A stretch of 64,000 nucleotides of DNA from Sphagnum compactum (lineage: Eukaryota > Bryophyta > Sphagnopsida > Sphagnales). This document shows positions 44,771 to 57,707 of the stretch, piece after piece; positions within the stretch are counted from its first letter, which is position 1, and each line of letters starts with the position of its first letter. The DNA lies in NCBI GenBank assembly GCA_965153455.1, contig OZ234504.1, positions 5,084,001 through 5,148,000 on the forward strand, given 5' to 3'. The translations under genes and the position numbers were made by a program. The notes beneath the pieces are model-generated. The model worked only from the letters and a program-made list of their open reading frames with translations. It ran no database searches and was not told the DNA's origin.

Positions 44771-47700
44771 GACTCCATTCGTCATTGCTAACGCATGTGT
44801 ATTGACCCATGTCATTGCCCAATGGTACTATGCCTATTGTGATTCATATTAGGTTATTAGTTGTGGGGACCTCCAAAGTTCAATTTTTGAAAAAATAAAT
44901 AAATAAATTCTGGGGGCAATGGGCATGTTTGATTGGACCATCAAAATTTTTTAAAAAAAAAATCAAGCTTTGTACAATACTAAAATAGATATATGTTGTA
45001 ATATCCTCTTTTGGGTTATTTATATAAAGTTTTCAAGGGTAAAACTTAGGGCAAAGGGTATGGAATAAAAAGTGAAGGAGATATTGGGAACTTGGTAAAT
45101 ATGTTTGGAACTCATTGGGAACTTTGATGGAACATAATGGGAACAACAAAAAAAAATCCAACACCTCCACACTCTCCCAAAAGGGAAAAGAAAAAAACTT
45201 GGGGCCCTTGGGTGGTGCATGGCGCCTTACCTCATTGGTTGCAAGGATTTTATTTATTATTACTATTTTTTTGCCTACCCATGTTCTTTATCATTTTTGG
45301 GCCTAGGCTAATAATGTAAAGAGCATAAACTATGGGTGTGTATTGACTATGACCATCCACATGCATCTCCTTACGTAGTAGCCACCATGTGTCTTACCTA
45401 TTCACTTACATCATTTGCACTTGGACTCGAGGCTGCTTCACATCATGTCATGGGTGACGATCAATTGACATAAGGTTGAAATTTTAACATATTTTCACTT
45501 GTTCCTTGAATCCTACAAAATGAAAACAGAAAATTTCACAAAAGCATAAAATAACGCAATTTCATGAAATCATTTTCACTTCCATTAATTGAAAAACATG
45601 AAATTTCATTGTCGCCTTTGAAATTGCGTATTTACTTACATGGAAACATTAAGCTTACATTTCCCTACCTACTATATAATACTTAAGCTACATTCACACT
45701 TGGTGTTAAGGACTCTAGCTAAGTATTAAGTCCCGTATTAACACCAAGCCAGTCATTTAGGACCTAAACCTATTTTAACCACAAAAGATTTTATGTTAAG
45801 TTAACATTTCACTTAATATTCAACAATCACCCATTTAACAACATTGGGTGCCACCTAAGATGCCACCTAGATTTTCACTTAACACTGACTTGATAGTAGG
45901 TGTGAATGCACCTTTAGTATCCCCCGTGTTCACAACTCCACTTGTCATTACCACAGGCCTTTTTAAAAAGCTCTTGCCCCCTGTTCACAACTCCACTTGT
46001 CATAACCACAACTTCCACAATAGAGTTATCGGTAAATGACGCCAAACTGGGGACCGTACTGGACCTCAGTTTCACCCAAAAAAAACTGAGGATGAAATCA
46101 CAAGTCAGGGCAAAAACAGTAATGCAAGAACAAAAGATGTGAACCAAAGTAGTTTTTTCTCACCCAATTTGGTCCTCACCAGTGTTGACCGGTTATTGAA
46201 AAACGACCCAGTTATCAACCAGGGTCCAGGTCCGGGTATCATATTAACCTACCTACTGCTTCCATTTCCCAAGAATACCTGACCAAGAACCTACCCGGTC
46301 TGGTATTAGGATTTTAAATACCCTGTAACAATAACAATTATTGCATAGTAAGCATAAAAATTTAAAAACAAACGCAAAATATGGTCGCCTCTTATCCATG
46401 TAATCATTTTGAAAAATAAATCTCGTGCCCTTGCTTACACAATACATATGTACCATGGGATTTATGTTGATGACATAACATGATGCATGATGACATAAAG
46501 CATGATGAAATATGATGCAATGATACATTGCCATTTCAATACACAACAAAATAAAACAAAAAAAATCATTACTACCTACAATATTTATTTAGGGTAGAAC
46601 TGCCCACCACCAATCACTACCCTATCATCGATCATTTTTTAAAATCTTCATCATTTGTGCTTTATTTTGAATGATTTAAAAATGTTATGGGAGTGCTATT
46701 CCTCAAGTTCTAGAAATCATCTTTGAAGTGCAAAATGAAAAGGAATAATGAAAAAATAGTAAGAAGAAAAATAAGCTTTCTAACTCACAAAATGTGTTTT
46801 TTTCATTTTTTCTTCTCTTTGGACCCCTCCTACTTTCAAAGCTTCCAACGTTTTCGTTTCTTGTCCATTTTAAATGATTTAAAGTGGTATAGGAACACCA
46901 CCTTCAGTTCTACAAATCATCTTTGAATTTTAATAACAACAAAACAACATACAATTATTTTTTTTGGGTGATTGGGTTTAGGCTTTTGTAATATTCGGTG
47001 GTTTGTTTTTTTGAGTTCTTGCCCCCCTTTATTTTGGGGGGCCATAATTTTCTCAATTCTAATCCATTTTTGATGATTTTTAATGCACCAAATGCATCAA
47101 TAGGAGGGGTTCAAGTTTTATTTGGACGCCAAAAACAACGAAACCCTCCCCTTGGATATGGTCTACCCTGAACGCTTAAGTGATGGTTCATGGGTTGTTC
47201 TATTCTACTACTAGGTAAAAATGATTTTACTAACAATTACTATATTTTCACTCACATGCACACATTTTCACATTGGGGTAGGATGCCCTTGACTTCAATG
47301 TACGCACCTAATAAACACTTGCCATCAAAATTTGATGATCAATTTATCCCAAGCATAAAATGATCGTCAAGTTCTGATGGCATGTGTTTACAACAAAGGC
47401 TTGCTCTACACAAAATTTTGAAAAGAAATGGGAAGGGGCAAATATTCTTACTTTGATGATTCACTAAGTAATTTTGTCACATTGAGGATTGCAAATTATA
47501 ATGATGCTTGGCGGCATGACATTATGTCTTGCAACATAATATTAGTGCATGACATGACATAAGGTGAAAGTGTTAATGTGACCATGATCATGCAATGTAT
47601 TTTTCTTTCAAATTTGTGTTGTAGCCAAAGTGATAATGATACATAATGATATATAGGAAAATTTATTTCAAATTTGGTTATAAGCTAAACATGAAAGTTA

Positions 47701-48800
47701 TTTTATTTTATTTTTAAATTTATATTTTTGGATACATGCTTGAATCATGTATATAAATATGGAAAGTGGTCTTAAATTTGGTTGAATTATGGTTGTTGAA
47801 AATTTCAAAAATATCATTAATTTACCTTTTTTAGTTTAATACAATTGTTTGGTTATATGTAGTCAATTGTTTTTAAAAGGTTCATCAATATAATTTTTTT
47901 AAAGAATAAAATTGTTATTTAATATTTTAAAATGGGTTTTAACCATGGAGATTTTTCTTTGTTAATGTAAATGAGACTAATGTGCCTATTCATGTGATTG
48001 AAGATCCTTTCTCGTCACAAAAAGTTTTATGGTTTTTTTTCTTCTTTTCAACCCTCCCATCTTTTGGTCACAAGACCTTTACTATTTTTTTCTTATTCTT
48101 CTTGACCCTTCTTGTGACTAAAAACCATTTTTCTCCTTCTATTCAACACCCCCCCCCCCCCCTTCACCATTTTTGGTGAATAGTCTTTTTGCTTTGGATA
48201 ATGTGATTGTTGTTGAAACAATTTTTTTAGGTTAAGGTAGCATGTAGAAGGAGGCTATGATAATGTGTTGCAAATTAAGATTGAACAAGAGTGTAACATG
48301 ATCCAAGGTATTTGTGGATTGGTCCTAATGTTTCTAAAAAGTTTGGTTAGTTGGGTGATACTACTATAATTTTATCAACTGCTAGACTGGTTGTAAGAGA
48401 TGTCATAGTTTTATATGCAAATTTAGAGTAAGGGAAAAAATCAAGTACAAATCTTTCAGTTTTGGAAATTGAGTTTTGAAATTGAGTTTTATTTTTGAGT
48501 GATGTCATAAATTCCAGTAGTTCATGGTTCAAGCTTGATCACTTTGTATTTCTGATTTGTGCATTGATATTATTAAAATTTGTTTTCATCATTTCTTTTG
48601 TGGTTTCTAGACTATATTAATATCCTATCATAATTTTGGGATAGAAATGTAGGTTGCACTTATGGTAAAGTAGACTGCTTTTGATCCATTTCCAACTAGA
48701 TCAATTTTACATTGGCTATTTAGCAAACTATTTTTTCCTATTTGTTGTACCATGCCTTATATAAGATTGTTCATACATGTAATATTGCTACAATATTTTG
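44771..48800. other. AT-rich spacer
   Basis: A 53-bp offset duplication containing TGTTCACAACTCCACTTGTC occurs at about 45928 and 45981. CCGG/GGGT-rich phrases at 46180-46310 recall the GC-rich island at 14.0-14.6 kb. A C run lies at about 48151-48162. No gene or RNA was recognised. Confidence 0.55.
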
Positions 48801-49045
48801 CAATATTTTGTTGATATGCAATAATATGGCATAATATTGTTATAAATTGCATTGCACAACAAGCATGCGGCATTTTGATTGATACATACTTGGCATATGT
48901 GTTTCTAGCATTTTGTTGATATGCAATCATATGGCATAATATTGTGACAAATTGCATTGCATGGGAAATATGTAACATTTTGATTGATACATATATAACA
49001 TATGTGTTTATGGCATATTGTTGATACATGCTTGGCATTTTGCAT
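48800..49045. repeat. Tandem repeat, about 105 bp x 2.3
   Basis: TTTTGTTGATATGCAAtaATATGGCATAATATTGT begins near 48806 and again near 48911, each followed by ATTTTGATTGATACATA. A partial third copy starts near 49016. Confidence 0.8.
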
Positions 49046-49831
49046 ATTATATTGTAATAAAAGATTTTTAGGGATGTTGCCATACTATTTTCCTCTATAC
49101 CGATTGAAATTTGAAATGAATTATATTGTAGCAGTTGTAAAAGTAAGCCTTTGTGCCAAGGGACCACAACCATTTGGAACTGTTCGTGAAGTATTTTGTG
49201 TTTGTTAATACCTACAAGCTAAAACATGTTAAACCTAATTGTTGGATTAGTCATTTCTGGTTGTGGAAAATGTGAATTAGTCTTGCAGGGTAGTTTCATA
49301 TCCTATAATTTGAATTGAATCCTTCTTTTTAATCCACATTCATGTTCATTCTTTTACTTGGTCAAGGTTGCAATTTGGCATGATGATATCAAGATTAAAA
49401 TTAATTTCACTTTTACATTTTCTCTCACATTCTTCTCTGAATGTTACATTTTTTCATAAATGTTTTAATTCTAGTGTATTTATCATGAAACATGTTTTGA
49501 CCAAAATGTAAATTCATTTTCCCTAGTCTGCACTTGTCAATATAACTTTCTTCAAGATTGAACATGTCAAGGAAATTGACATGTTCAAATTTGTTATCAA
49601 ACCTTGGATGAACAAGGTAACAAGCTTGTGTTGAAACCATAATATTCATTCAAAATGTGACCCAAGACCCTAATTTGTAAAATAATCCTCATTGAAAGTT
49701 CAACAAATATTTATAACATATTGAAAAATGCAAATATCAATTATTTAAAAGCGAAAAGTAGTTGGAAATGTGTAACACATGTCAATTTTTCCCCATGTGC
49801 AAAGATATTTTTTTCAAGTGTCAAATACTAA
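49046..49831. other. AT-rich spacer, nothing recognised
   Basis: Contains a short inverted pair aacatgtcaaggaaattgacatgtt near 49560-49584. No exon-like frame was found. Confidence 0.5.
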
Positions 49832-50880
49832 TAATACACTCAGTGTATTGTTCACACCAGATGTTAATAACATAGTTATGCATTTTGATTCAATTAATTA
49901 GTTTTTTATTTTACTAATACACTTCAAAATGTGACAACCTCTTGTCTATTTATTTTGAAAAATTTCCCACTCTTTCTATGTTTAGACCCTTAAAAAGCTT
50001 TAGTGTACCAATAGATCTTCAGTGTATCAATAGATAATTTATGTATCAATAAATTTTTAGTGTATATAACATATGGTTAATAATAGTTAGTTATAATCAA
50101 AAAATTGATGGCAAATGTATACTAAATATCAAATTTTTCATATTTAAGGTTTATTTCTAAAGTGTGAAAATATGTTTGTAATACATTCAATGTATTGCTC
50201 ACATCACATATTGATAGTAATTTTTAATGATTATTTACTAATTAATCGTCATTTTAACTCACCCATAAACTTGGAAATGTGGCAACCTCTTGTCCATCGA
50301 TTTTGTCAATAACATATGGTTAATAATAGTTCGTTGTAATTGAAAAATGATGAAAATTGTATACTTGGTGTCAAATTTTCATATGTAAAGTTTATTTCTC
50401 AAATGTGAAAATATATTAATAATACATTCAAAGTATTGTTCACATCACCTGTTGATAGTAGATTAATGTTTTTTTACTAAATTAACAATTATTTTACCTT
50501 ACCTATAAACTTGAAAATTTGACAACCTTTTGTCCCTCTATTTTGAAAAAAATCACTCTATTTTTAAATGGATTTAAATCCTTAATGTTTGAACAAATCT
50601 TTATGCATCAATAAATTCTTGATGTATAAAAAAAAATGATAAATTATAGTTAGTTATGATAAAAAAAGTGGTGTTTAATGTATATTAGGTGTCAAGTTTT
50701 CATATGTAGCCAGTTATTTCTCAAGTGTGAAATATTAGTAATACATTCAATGTATTGTTCACACCATGTGTCAATAGCAAGTTGGTGGTTTGGTACTAAA
50801 TTAACAATTATTTTACCTTAAACTATAAACTTGGGAATGTGATAATATCTTATTCATGTATTTTGAAAATTTAAATGTAT
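49832..50880. repeat. Diverged tandem repeat, unit about 240-350 bp x 4
   Basis: The landmark AATACAtTCAaTGTATTGtTCACaCCA occurs at 49832, 50180, 50421 and 50740, each followed by a TTAATaGTAG...TTTACT AATTAAC stretch, an AACTTGAAAATGTGACAACCTcTTGTC stretch and TTTTGAAAAA. Spacing is irregular (348, 241, 319), consistent with old tandem duplication plus internal deletions. Confidence 0.75.
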
Positions 50881-51301
50881 TGATATTTTCTGATACATTA
50901 ACAATTATATAATAGTAAACAAACATATAGATGTTTATTTATAAAGCTTATTATTCATGTAGTCATTTTGAAAATTCCCCACCCTTCCTTACACAATATA
51001 TATATATGTATCATAGGATTTATGTCGATGATATACCATGGTGCCTCCTTTCCTCCTCAAATGAATCGCAGCCATATAAGGTCTTCAAACGTGCTTGTTA
51101 TGAGAATTCAGGTCCTTTGTTTAGCTCTCACCTTGCACTTGGACCTTATTCCCAAAACACATTGGCCCTTTCTCAATCCTTAGTCCATACCCTAAACACA
51201 AAACATGTTGATTGGAGAATTGGATGGGAACCCAAATACTATGGACCCTTTGCCTTCATGTAAGAGCCATTTGTTTTCAATAGTGAATGAGGCTTGAGTA
51301 T

Positions 51302-52205
51302 TAGGGTTTGAATTTTGAAGGTTTTAACAAGCAGGGTGTTGCGAAAAACTTAAGTTTTTAGGGTTCAAGTTCTTAAGGTTTTTTGGCAAGTGGGATGTCG
51401 AGAAGGTGCGGGTTTTAGAGTTATGAGTTTCTAAGGTTTTTGGCTAATGGGATGTTAAGAAGGCGTGGGTTTTAGGGTTTGAGTTTTTAAAGTCTTTGAC
51501 AAGTGGGATGTCGAGGGGACGTGGGTTTTAGGGTTTAAGGTTTTTGGCAAGTGGGATGTGGAGGAGGTGTGGGTTTTAGGGTTTGAGTTTTTAAGGTTTT
51601 TGGCAAGTGGGATGTGGAGGAGGTGTGGGTTTTAGGGTTTGAGTTTTTAAGGTTTTTGGCATGTGGGATGTGGAGGAGGTGTGGGTTTTAGGGTTTGAGT
51701 TTTTAAGGTTTTTGGCAAGTGGGATGTTGAGGAGGTGTGGGTTTTAGGGTTTGAGTTTTTAAGGTTTTTGGCAAGTGGGATGTTGAAGAGGTGTGGGTTT
51801 TAGGGTTTGAGTTTTTAAGGTTTTTGGCAAGTGGGATGTGGAGGAGGTGTGGGTTTTAGGGTTTGAGTTTTTAAGGTTTTTGGCAAGTGGGATGTTGAGG
51901 AGGTGTGGGTTTTAGGGTTTGAGTGTTTAAGGTTTTTGGCAAGTGGGATGTTGAGGAGGTGTGGGTTTTAGGGTTTGAGTGTTTAAGGTTTTTGGCAAGT
52001 GGGATGTTGAGGAGGTGTGGGTTTTAGGGTTTGAGTTTTTAAGGTTTTACCATGCGGGATATTGAGGAGGCGCAAGTTTTAGGGTTTGGGTTGTAGGGGT
52101 TTTTGGCAAGTGGGATGTCAAGAAGGTGTGGGTTTGAATTTTTAAGTTTTTAGCAAGTGAGATGTCAAAGAGGCTTGGGTTTTAGGGTTTGAGTTTTTAG
52201 GGCTC
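51302..52205. repeat. 56-bp minisatellite, about 15 copies, with telomere-like core
   Basis: Units read GGTTTTAGGGTTTGAGTTTTTAAGGTTTTTGGCAAGTGGGATGTgGAGGAGGTGT (shown here for its landmarks only): TTTAGGGTTTGAG, TTTTTGGCAAGTGGG and GATGTTGAGGAGG. GGCAAGTGGG recurs every 56 bp at 51546, 51602, 51658 and 51714. The central copies are nearly identical and the outer ones diverged. It ends about 220 bp before the GRWD1 start codon. Confidence 0.92.
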
Positions 52206-52312
52206 GGAGGTTAGTCTGTTCCTGCAGCTCTCCATAATTGGAGCTCCATTGATCAGGAGTTTGGAGTTCTAGGGGGTTGGCTTTAGGATTTAGGGAGTTG
52301 GGAACACTTGCG

Positions 52313-52315
<3 letters not shown>

Positions 52316-52347
<32 letters not shown>
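52316..52347. repeat. (TG)n microsatellite upstream of GRWD1
   Basis: About 16 TG units, 80 bp upstream of the GRWD1 start. A CTGTCCCAG acceptor-like site at 52377-52385 lies between it and the ATG, so the tract may lie in a 5' UTR intron. Confidence 0.95.
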
Positions 52348-52348
<1 letters not shown>

Positions 52349-52425
52349 TCATTTTGATTTTCTTGCATGATTTTGTCTGTCCCAGGAGGAAACTGCAGAG
52401 AATAAAAACTGCGAAAGTTTTAGAG

Positions 52426-55400
52426 ATGGCACGGACGAAGAAGAAAGGTCGTGGCGGCAAGAAGTCGAAGGTGAACTTCTCTTCTCTTCTCATCTCATTT
52501 GTGGTGAAATTCGGACATGGTGTGTGGCGAGATTCGGAGATGGTTTTAGGCGCCTTTTCTCATGCGGAAACCGTAGTCCGAATGTTGTACAATATTTTTT
52601 GTGTGCCTGTGACGTATTTCTTCTCACCTGTTGCGTTATTTTGCGGTTGTTCTTTTCTTGTCTAGGGTTTATGGTTTAGAGTGAGGCTTGATGAAGGCAG
52701 GATCGGAGTCTTTTTATCCATTCCCAAGAACCTGGTTTTTGAGCTGCTGTTTGTCTTGTTTTATAGGAAGCATGGGTAGGTTTTTATTGCCATAGAATTT
52801 CACAAATCTCAGAAGTAATTATTAGTGTGGGGCGTTATTTTGCTGTTGTTCTTTTCTTGTCTGGGTTTTAGGGTGAGACTTGATGAAGTTAGGATCACTG
52901 TCTTTATATCCATTCCCAAGACTGATTTTGGAGCTGCTGGTAGTCTTATTTTGTAAGAAGCATGGGTAGGTTTTTTATTGCCATAGAATTTCACAAATCT
53001 CAGACGGAATTATTAATGTGGGGTATACCAGGCTATGACTCGCAATGATGTCATGCAAGTCGGAGATTCATCGAATGTCATTCCCCCTCAACAACCAACC
53101 AAGGTTCATATTCTGCTGTTCCTCTGTCTCTGCCTCTCCTTGAATCACCAAATTTCTTTGCAATTCATTTGCAATTTTGCAGTCATGGTCTTTTATGTTG
53201 CCTAATTGGAACTTTTCTCTGTATCTGGGACTTGCTATAGCATTTCTATAATCTTTGTGTTGAACTCAAGAATTCTGCAAATTGACATGCAGTGAGTGTT
53301 ACAATCAGTGTGACTCTGAATTTGAGTACAGGAAGTGAGAATGGATAAATTTTAGAGACGGCTCAAAGGGTTGAGTGTGAGAATGCTGCAGGTTTGGCAG
53401 CCAGGTGTGGATGGAATGGAAGATGGGGAGGAGCTTCAGTTTGATCCAACAGCATATGATTGCCTGCATGCTTTCCATCTTGGTTGGCCTTGCCTTAGGT
53501 CTGAGCATCTCCTCCTCCTCCTCCTCCTCCTCCTCCTCCTCCTCCTAGGTTACATGGTCAATATTATGGTCTTTTGTGTTGGATGCAAATGTATCTGGTT
53601 GAAAGTCTAGTATTTGGATTCTGCTGTAGATGACCCATCCAAGAGCACCTTGTGCAGTATGGCACATCCTAAATTATGACTCAGTTTGTGAATGCATGCA
53701 GCTTTGACATAATGCGAGATACTCAAGGAGTCTTGCGGACAGACTTTCCACATTCTCTGTTCTGTGTTGCTGGCACCCAGGTGGGTGGGTTTTTTCACAC
53801 ACCTTAGGTTTACTTTGGAAAGAGATCTGAAGCGTGGTTTGTTTTTCATGCAAAGTGTATGATGGGTTGATACTATACTATCAAAGGGCCATGGAGGTGC
53901 GTGTGATATTTTAGAGATTTCAACAAGCAGGTGACCAATTGTAGTGACCTGACCAATGGCTGCGTCATCATCTCAGGAGAGAGCACCTTGACACCCAACA
54001 GAAATGATTCATAATAATGCCTTTACTATCAGCCTCCTCCTCTAGTGGCCTTCATGTTTTGCAGTGGAATTGCACATTATGGTTTCTGTCTTAATGATAT
54101 CTGAAACTAGCAATTTATTTTTGTTGCGTAGGCAGATCAACCAGCCAATAATGCAGTGGCAGTTGTGCGACTAGCTAATATAACAGGGCAGCTCCGTAAA
54201 CCAAAGATACCATCAACCATGGAGGAGGATGAGAGTGAAAGTGACAGTGAGAGTGACAGTGATGAGGAAGATGAAGACATGGAGACTAACCCCAACCAGG
54301 AGTCTCAATCCAAAGTCCCTTTATTGCAGGTAGGCTTCGCTCCCTTGTAATCAGTACAACAAAATCATCTGTACTAATGTTGACAATGGCATGCTGTTTC
54401 AACTGTGCTGAAAAATTCCTGAAGATCTGATGAATAGTAGCGGTCAACATTTTTTGTTTACTATTGGAGTTTTATGCAGGTTCGGTTAGTGGTGCATCAA
54501 GGGTGTGTTAACAGAGTACGGGCCATGATGCAACAACCTCACATTGTGGCCACATGGGGTGACTCTGGATACGTGCAGGTAACAATCCTTGCTTTCCCAC
54601 CCACAACCCCTCCACTCCTACTGCCCCTCCCCACCTTTACAGATTTAAGGGTTTACCCCTAAACCCTAAACCCTTCCCCTTTCAAATACTCATAGCTTAC
54701 ATGCTGCAGTCAGAGGGTCAATCTGTATTAGTCTTTCTTAATCTGTTATACCTTGAACCTTAACTTGTTGTCTAAAGCTTTCACCTTGCAGAGTTCATAA
54801 ATGATATGCTTACATTAGCTTTTCATTCATCATAGTTCCTAGAATCCAGACTGAAGTTTTTGGTGTCATTTTTGTTGTCACTTGAGGTGATCCCAGAAGG
54901 CATAAGAGCATCTCCAGCAGTGCTCAGTATGTGACCCTGCAAAAATATTTCTCACATCCAAGTTTTGATTATTTACTTTTTCCATCCCCACCCATAAAAC
55001 CAAAACTGGAACTGCAAATGGGTGGGAGACTTCTAATAGCAACCCACCTGGACCAATCAAATTATCTAGCCAATCAACAGCAGGTGTTCGGCTGCCTGTG
55101 CGCTGTGCCTTTTAGCAGCCTCAGCAAATTGTGCAAAAATTCTAGGTCAAAAAAACCATTTTGATGAGATAAACCAGCATGTTATTAGTTTTCTTCATCT
55201 AATTTTAATTTGCAAGGTCACATACTGAGCACTGGTGTAGTTGCTCATCTCACTATTGAGACAACTCAGGGGCTGAGACTGCTTAGGTTTGCAAATCATT
55301 AGGATAGAGGGTGTTGTCACTTGATGTGCATAGAAACTTGCTATGTGCAGGTGTGGGACATGGCAGCACATATTAGATCAATGTCTGGAGGTGTTCCAGA

Positions 55401-57707
55401 TGGTCCAGGTCCCCGTACAACTGTCCATCAGGCTCCTCTGCAAATCTTCACGGGCCATAAAGATGAAGGCTTTGCCCTTGACTGGAGCCCTGTAACTGCC
55501 AGCCGTCTCCTGTCTGGTTATTAGCCTTTCTCATTCAATTTCAATGGACTCTCAACACATTGCGCTCTATGCAGACAGTTCTGATTGATTACTCAACAAT
55601 TCCTTTATTAATTCCTGGCAGTTTTATTTTAGTTTGTGTACCCTTGTTGCTCCATCAGGGGTGGTAGACATTCACAATATTTTTCTTGTTTCCCACAGGG
55701 GATTGCAAAAATGCAATTCATCTATGGGAACCTACAACAGGTGGCAAATGGGTAGTTGAGAATAAGGCATTTCAGGGTCATTCTGCCAGTGTTGAGGATT
55801 TGCAGGTACCATTTCTTCAGAACTCTCTCATCTGGCAGCAATGTAACTTGCACTGTGTAAGAAGGAGTAAGACAATCGCACTAGAGGATGTTCTGACTTT
55901 GTTACTTTCCTGTGATTTGATCTTGTTCTCTTGTAGGCTGTGGTTGCTTTGGTTTGTGTTCATTTGTGAATGTTGTTTGCCTTCAACATAGTGGAGTCCT
56001 ACAGAGGCCAATGTGTTTGCATCATGTTCTGTGGATGGAACCCTGCGGATATGGGACACGCGTCATCGTGAGCAATCAGCCATCTCCATCAAGGCCCATG
56101 ACACTGATGTTAATGTCATTTCTTGGAATAGGTAGAACTGATTTTCCTTGCATTTCTTTTCAATTCATCCTTGATGTATCTGCCTTATGTGGTTGATAAT
56201 GGTTGAGTGTATCTTGTGCGCTTTTGTTTTAGTATATGAAGAGTGTCGACTCTATTGTATCTGTAAATTGTATAGTAAATGGTTCACAAACTTCAGCAAA
56301 TACATTAAGTACTTGTGTTGTATTAGCACCTTCATTGGTGCTTACTGACCACCACATGTGATGGTGCATGCTTGTAGGTTAGCAAGCTGTATGATTGCAT
56401 CAGGTTGTGATGATGGAACTTTCCGTATTTGGGATCTAAGGTCACTCAAGGTCTGCTTACTACCTGAGCATCTTTTTCTTCTGGTATTGATCTCAATGGG
56501 TGAATTTACATACACCACTGAGGCAGTGTTGCAGAAGATGGTGTAAGTGCTTTTTTGGGCAGCCCAAAAAATGGAGAATATGTTCATATGTCAAAAACGG
56601 AATGTGCAAAACTTTAATGGATTCTACTAATGAAGCATATGTGGTGCCCCCAATGTGCCTCCATGTGGTTTGGCTTTTTCTTTTTTGCAATTTCAGTAGG
56701 TACCTGATTAGGTTCATGGTTTTCACTTTAGGGTTTGCTGCTGGCATAGGCAAGGTTTGGACCACCTCTAGGCTAAGTCTAGTTGAGTATGTCTCTTTCC
56801 ATTTTTATACACTGGCCCTGAGAACACAAAATATACACATACTCAGGCTGCTGACCAGCATACTCTGTGACCCTGCATTGAGGCTGAGGAGGCATTATTG
56901 CCACTCTGTGAAATTGCAGGAAGATGCATTTGTGGCTCATTTTAAGTACCATACGGGTGCAATAACATCCGTTGAATGGAGCCCACATGAAGCATCTACC
57001 CTTTCTGTCACATCTGCTGATCACCAATTGACGTATGAATACTCGCCCTGTAAATTGTTGTGAAGTTATCTCAATTGTTCAGAGCTATTTGAGGCATAAG
57101 ATGAGTTACGCTTGAGAAAATCTCGTGGGTTTTGAAAATCAATGGTTTTGTGAACACAGGATTTGGGATCTATCATTGGAGCGGGATGCTGAAGAGGAGG
57201 CAGAGTACCAAGCCCTCCTCAAACAACAAGCGGAGCCCCCTGCTGACTTGCCTCCCCAACTCCTGTTTGTTCACCAGGTAAGAACTCACTCTCACCCAAT
57301 TTATGCCGACGGGATTATAACCGAGAGCCTTCTGTTAGTAGAAATTGCAGACATTGACATACTGTAATAGGCTGCACCAAGAAGACCCAAGAAGGTTTTG
57401 GACACCTTTCATCCAAGTTCAGGACCATGAAATCCAGAGCTTAATCACTGGAAGGGGATATCTTGGCTTGGCAGAATGCATACTATGATGTAAGTCTATG
57501 TGAAGACAGAAAAAGTTGGAGTTTTTTTGGGGTTTTGGGTGCTGAGGAGGCATGGGTTCTTTCAATGTCTGCTCTGACTTGCAGGGACAAAAAGATTTGA
57601 AAGAGGGCCATTGGCATCCACAAATAAAAGACTTGTTAATTGCAACTGCAGCAGATGGTTTTAACATATTACGACCCTCAAATCTTGAAAACTTGCCAGG
57701 AGCATAA
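52426..57707 (+). CDS. GRWD1: GRWD1/Rrb1-type glutamate-rich WD-repeat protein, 13 exons
   Basis: This family acts in the nucleus/nucleolus in 60S ribosome assembly, as a chaperone for ribosomal protein L3 (Rrb1 in yeast, GRWD1 in human). Exons are 52426-52470, 53032-53103, 53392-53498, 53702-53780, 54132-54329, 54480-54578, 55351-55516, 55699-55805, 55992-56131, 56378-56450, 56920-57032, 57160-57277 and 57585-57707. All introns are GT-AG and in phase, giving 479 residues. The lysine-rich N-terminus ([15 protein letters not shown]) is followed by a histone-binding-like CAF1C/H4 region ([24 protein letters not shown]), an acidic stretch [20 protein letters not shown] (about 133-152), and a beta-propeller with repeats marked by [49 protein letters not shown] and IWDLSLERD. 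The C-terminus [20 protein letters not shown] matches the family's end. Length and order agree with plant orthologues, so the gene looks intact. Confidence 0.96.
52629..53027. repeat. About 200-bp tandem duplication in GRWD1 intron 1
   Basis: Copy 1 (about 52629-52831) and copy 2 (about 52832-53027) share GCGTTATTTTGCGGTTGTTC, CTTTTTATCCATTCCCAAGA, AGCATGGGTAGG and TTTCACAAATCTCAGA. Copy 2 ends within a few bases of the exon 2 acceptor at 53030-53031. Confidence 0.88.
53507..53547. repeat. (CTC)n microsatellite in GRWD1 intron 3
   Basis: About 13 CTC/TCC units start a few bases after the exon 3 donor at 53499. Confidence 0.95.
54906..55246. mobile_element. MITE family A, copy 2, inside GRWD1 intron 6
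   Basis: 341 bp with 35-bp terminal inverted repeats matching at 31 positions. The left begins GAGCATCTCCAGCAGTGCTC and the right, reverse-complemented, begins GAGCAACTACACCAGTGCTC; both continue AGTATGTGACC. The interior matches the element at 9944-10260. No clear target-site duplication, though TAA precedes the left end. The insertion lies wholly within the intron 54579-55350 and leaves splice sites intact. Confidence 0.88.

Noticed and set aside
56500-57063. 187-residue plus-strand frame between GRWD1 exons 10 and 11
   Set aside because: Only its last part (from 56920) is GRWD1 exon 11. The rest is intron that happens to stay open.
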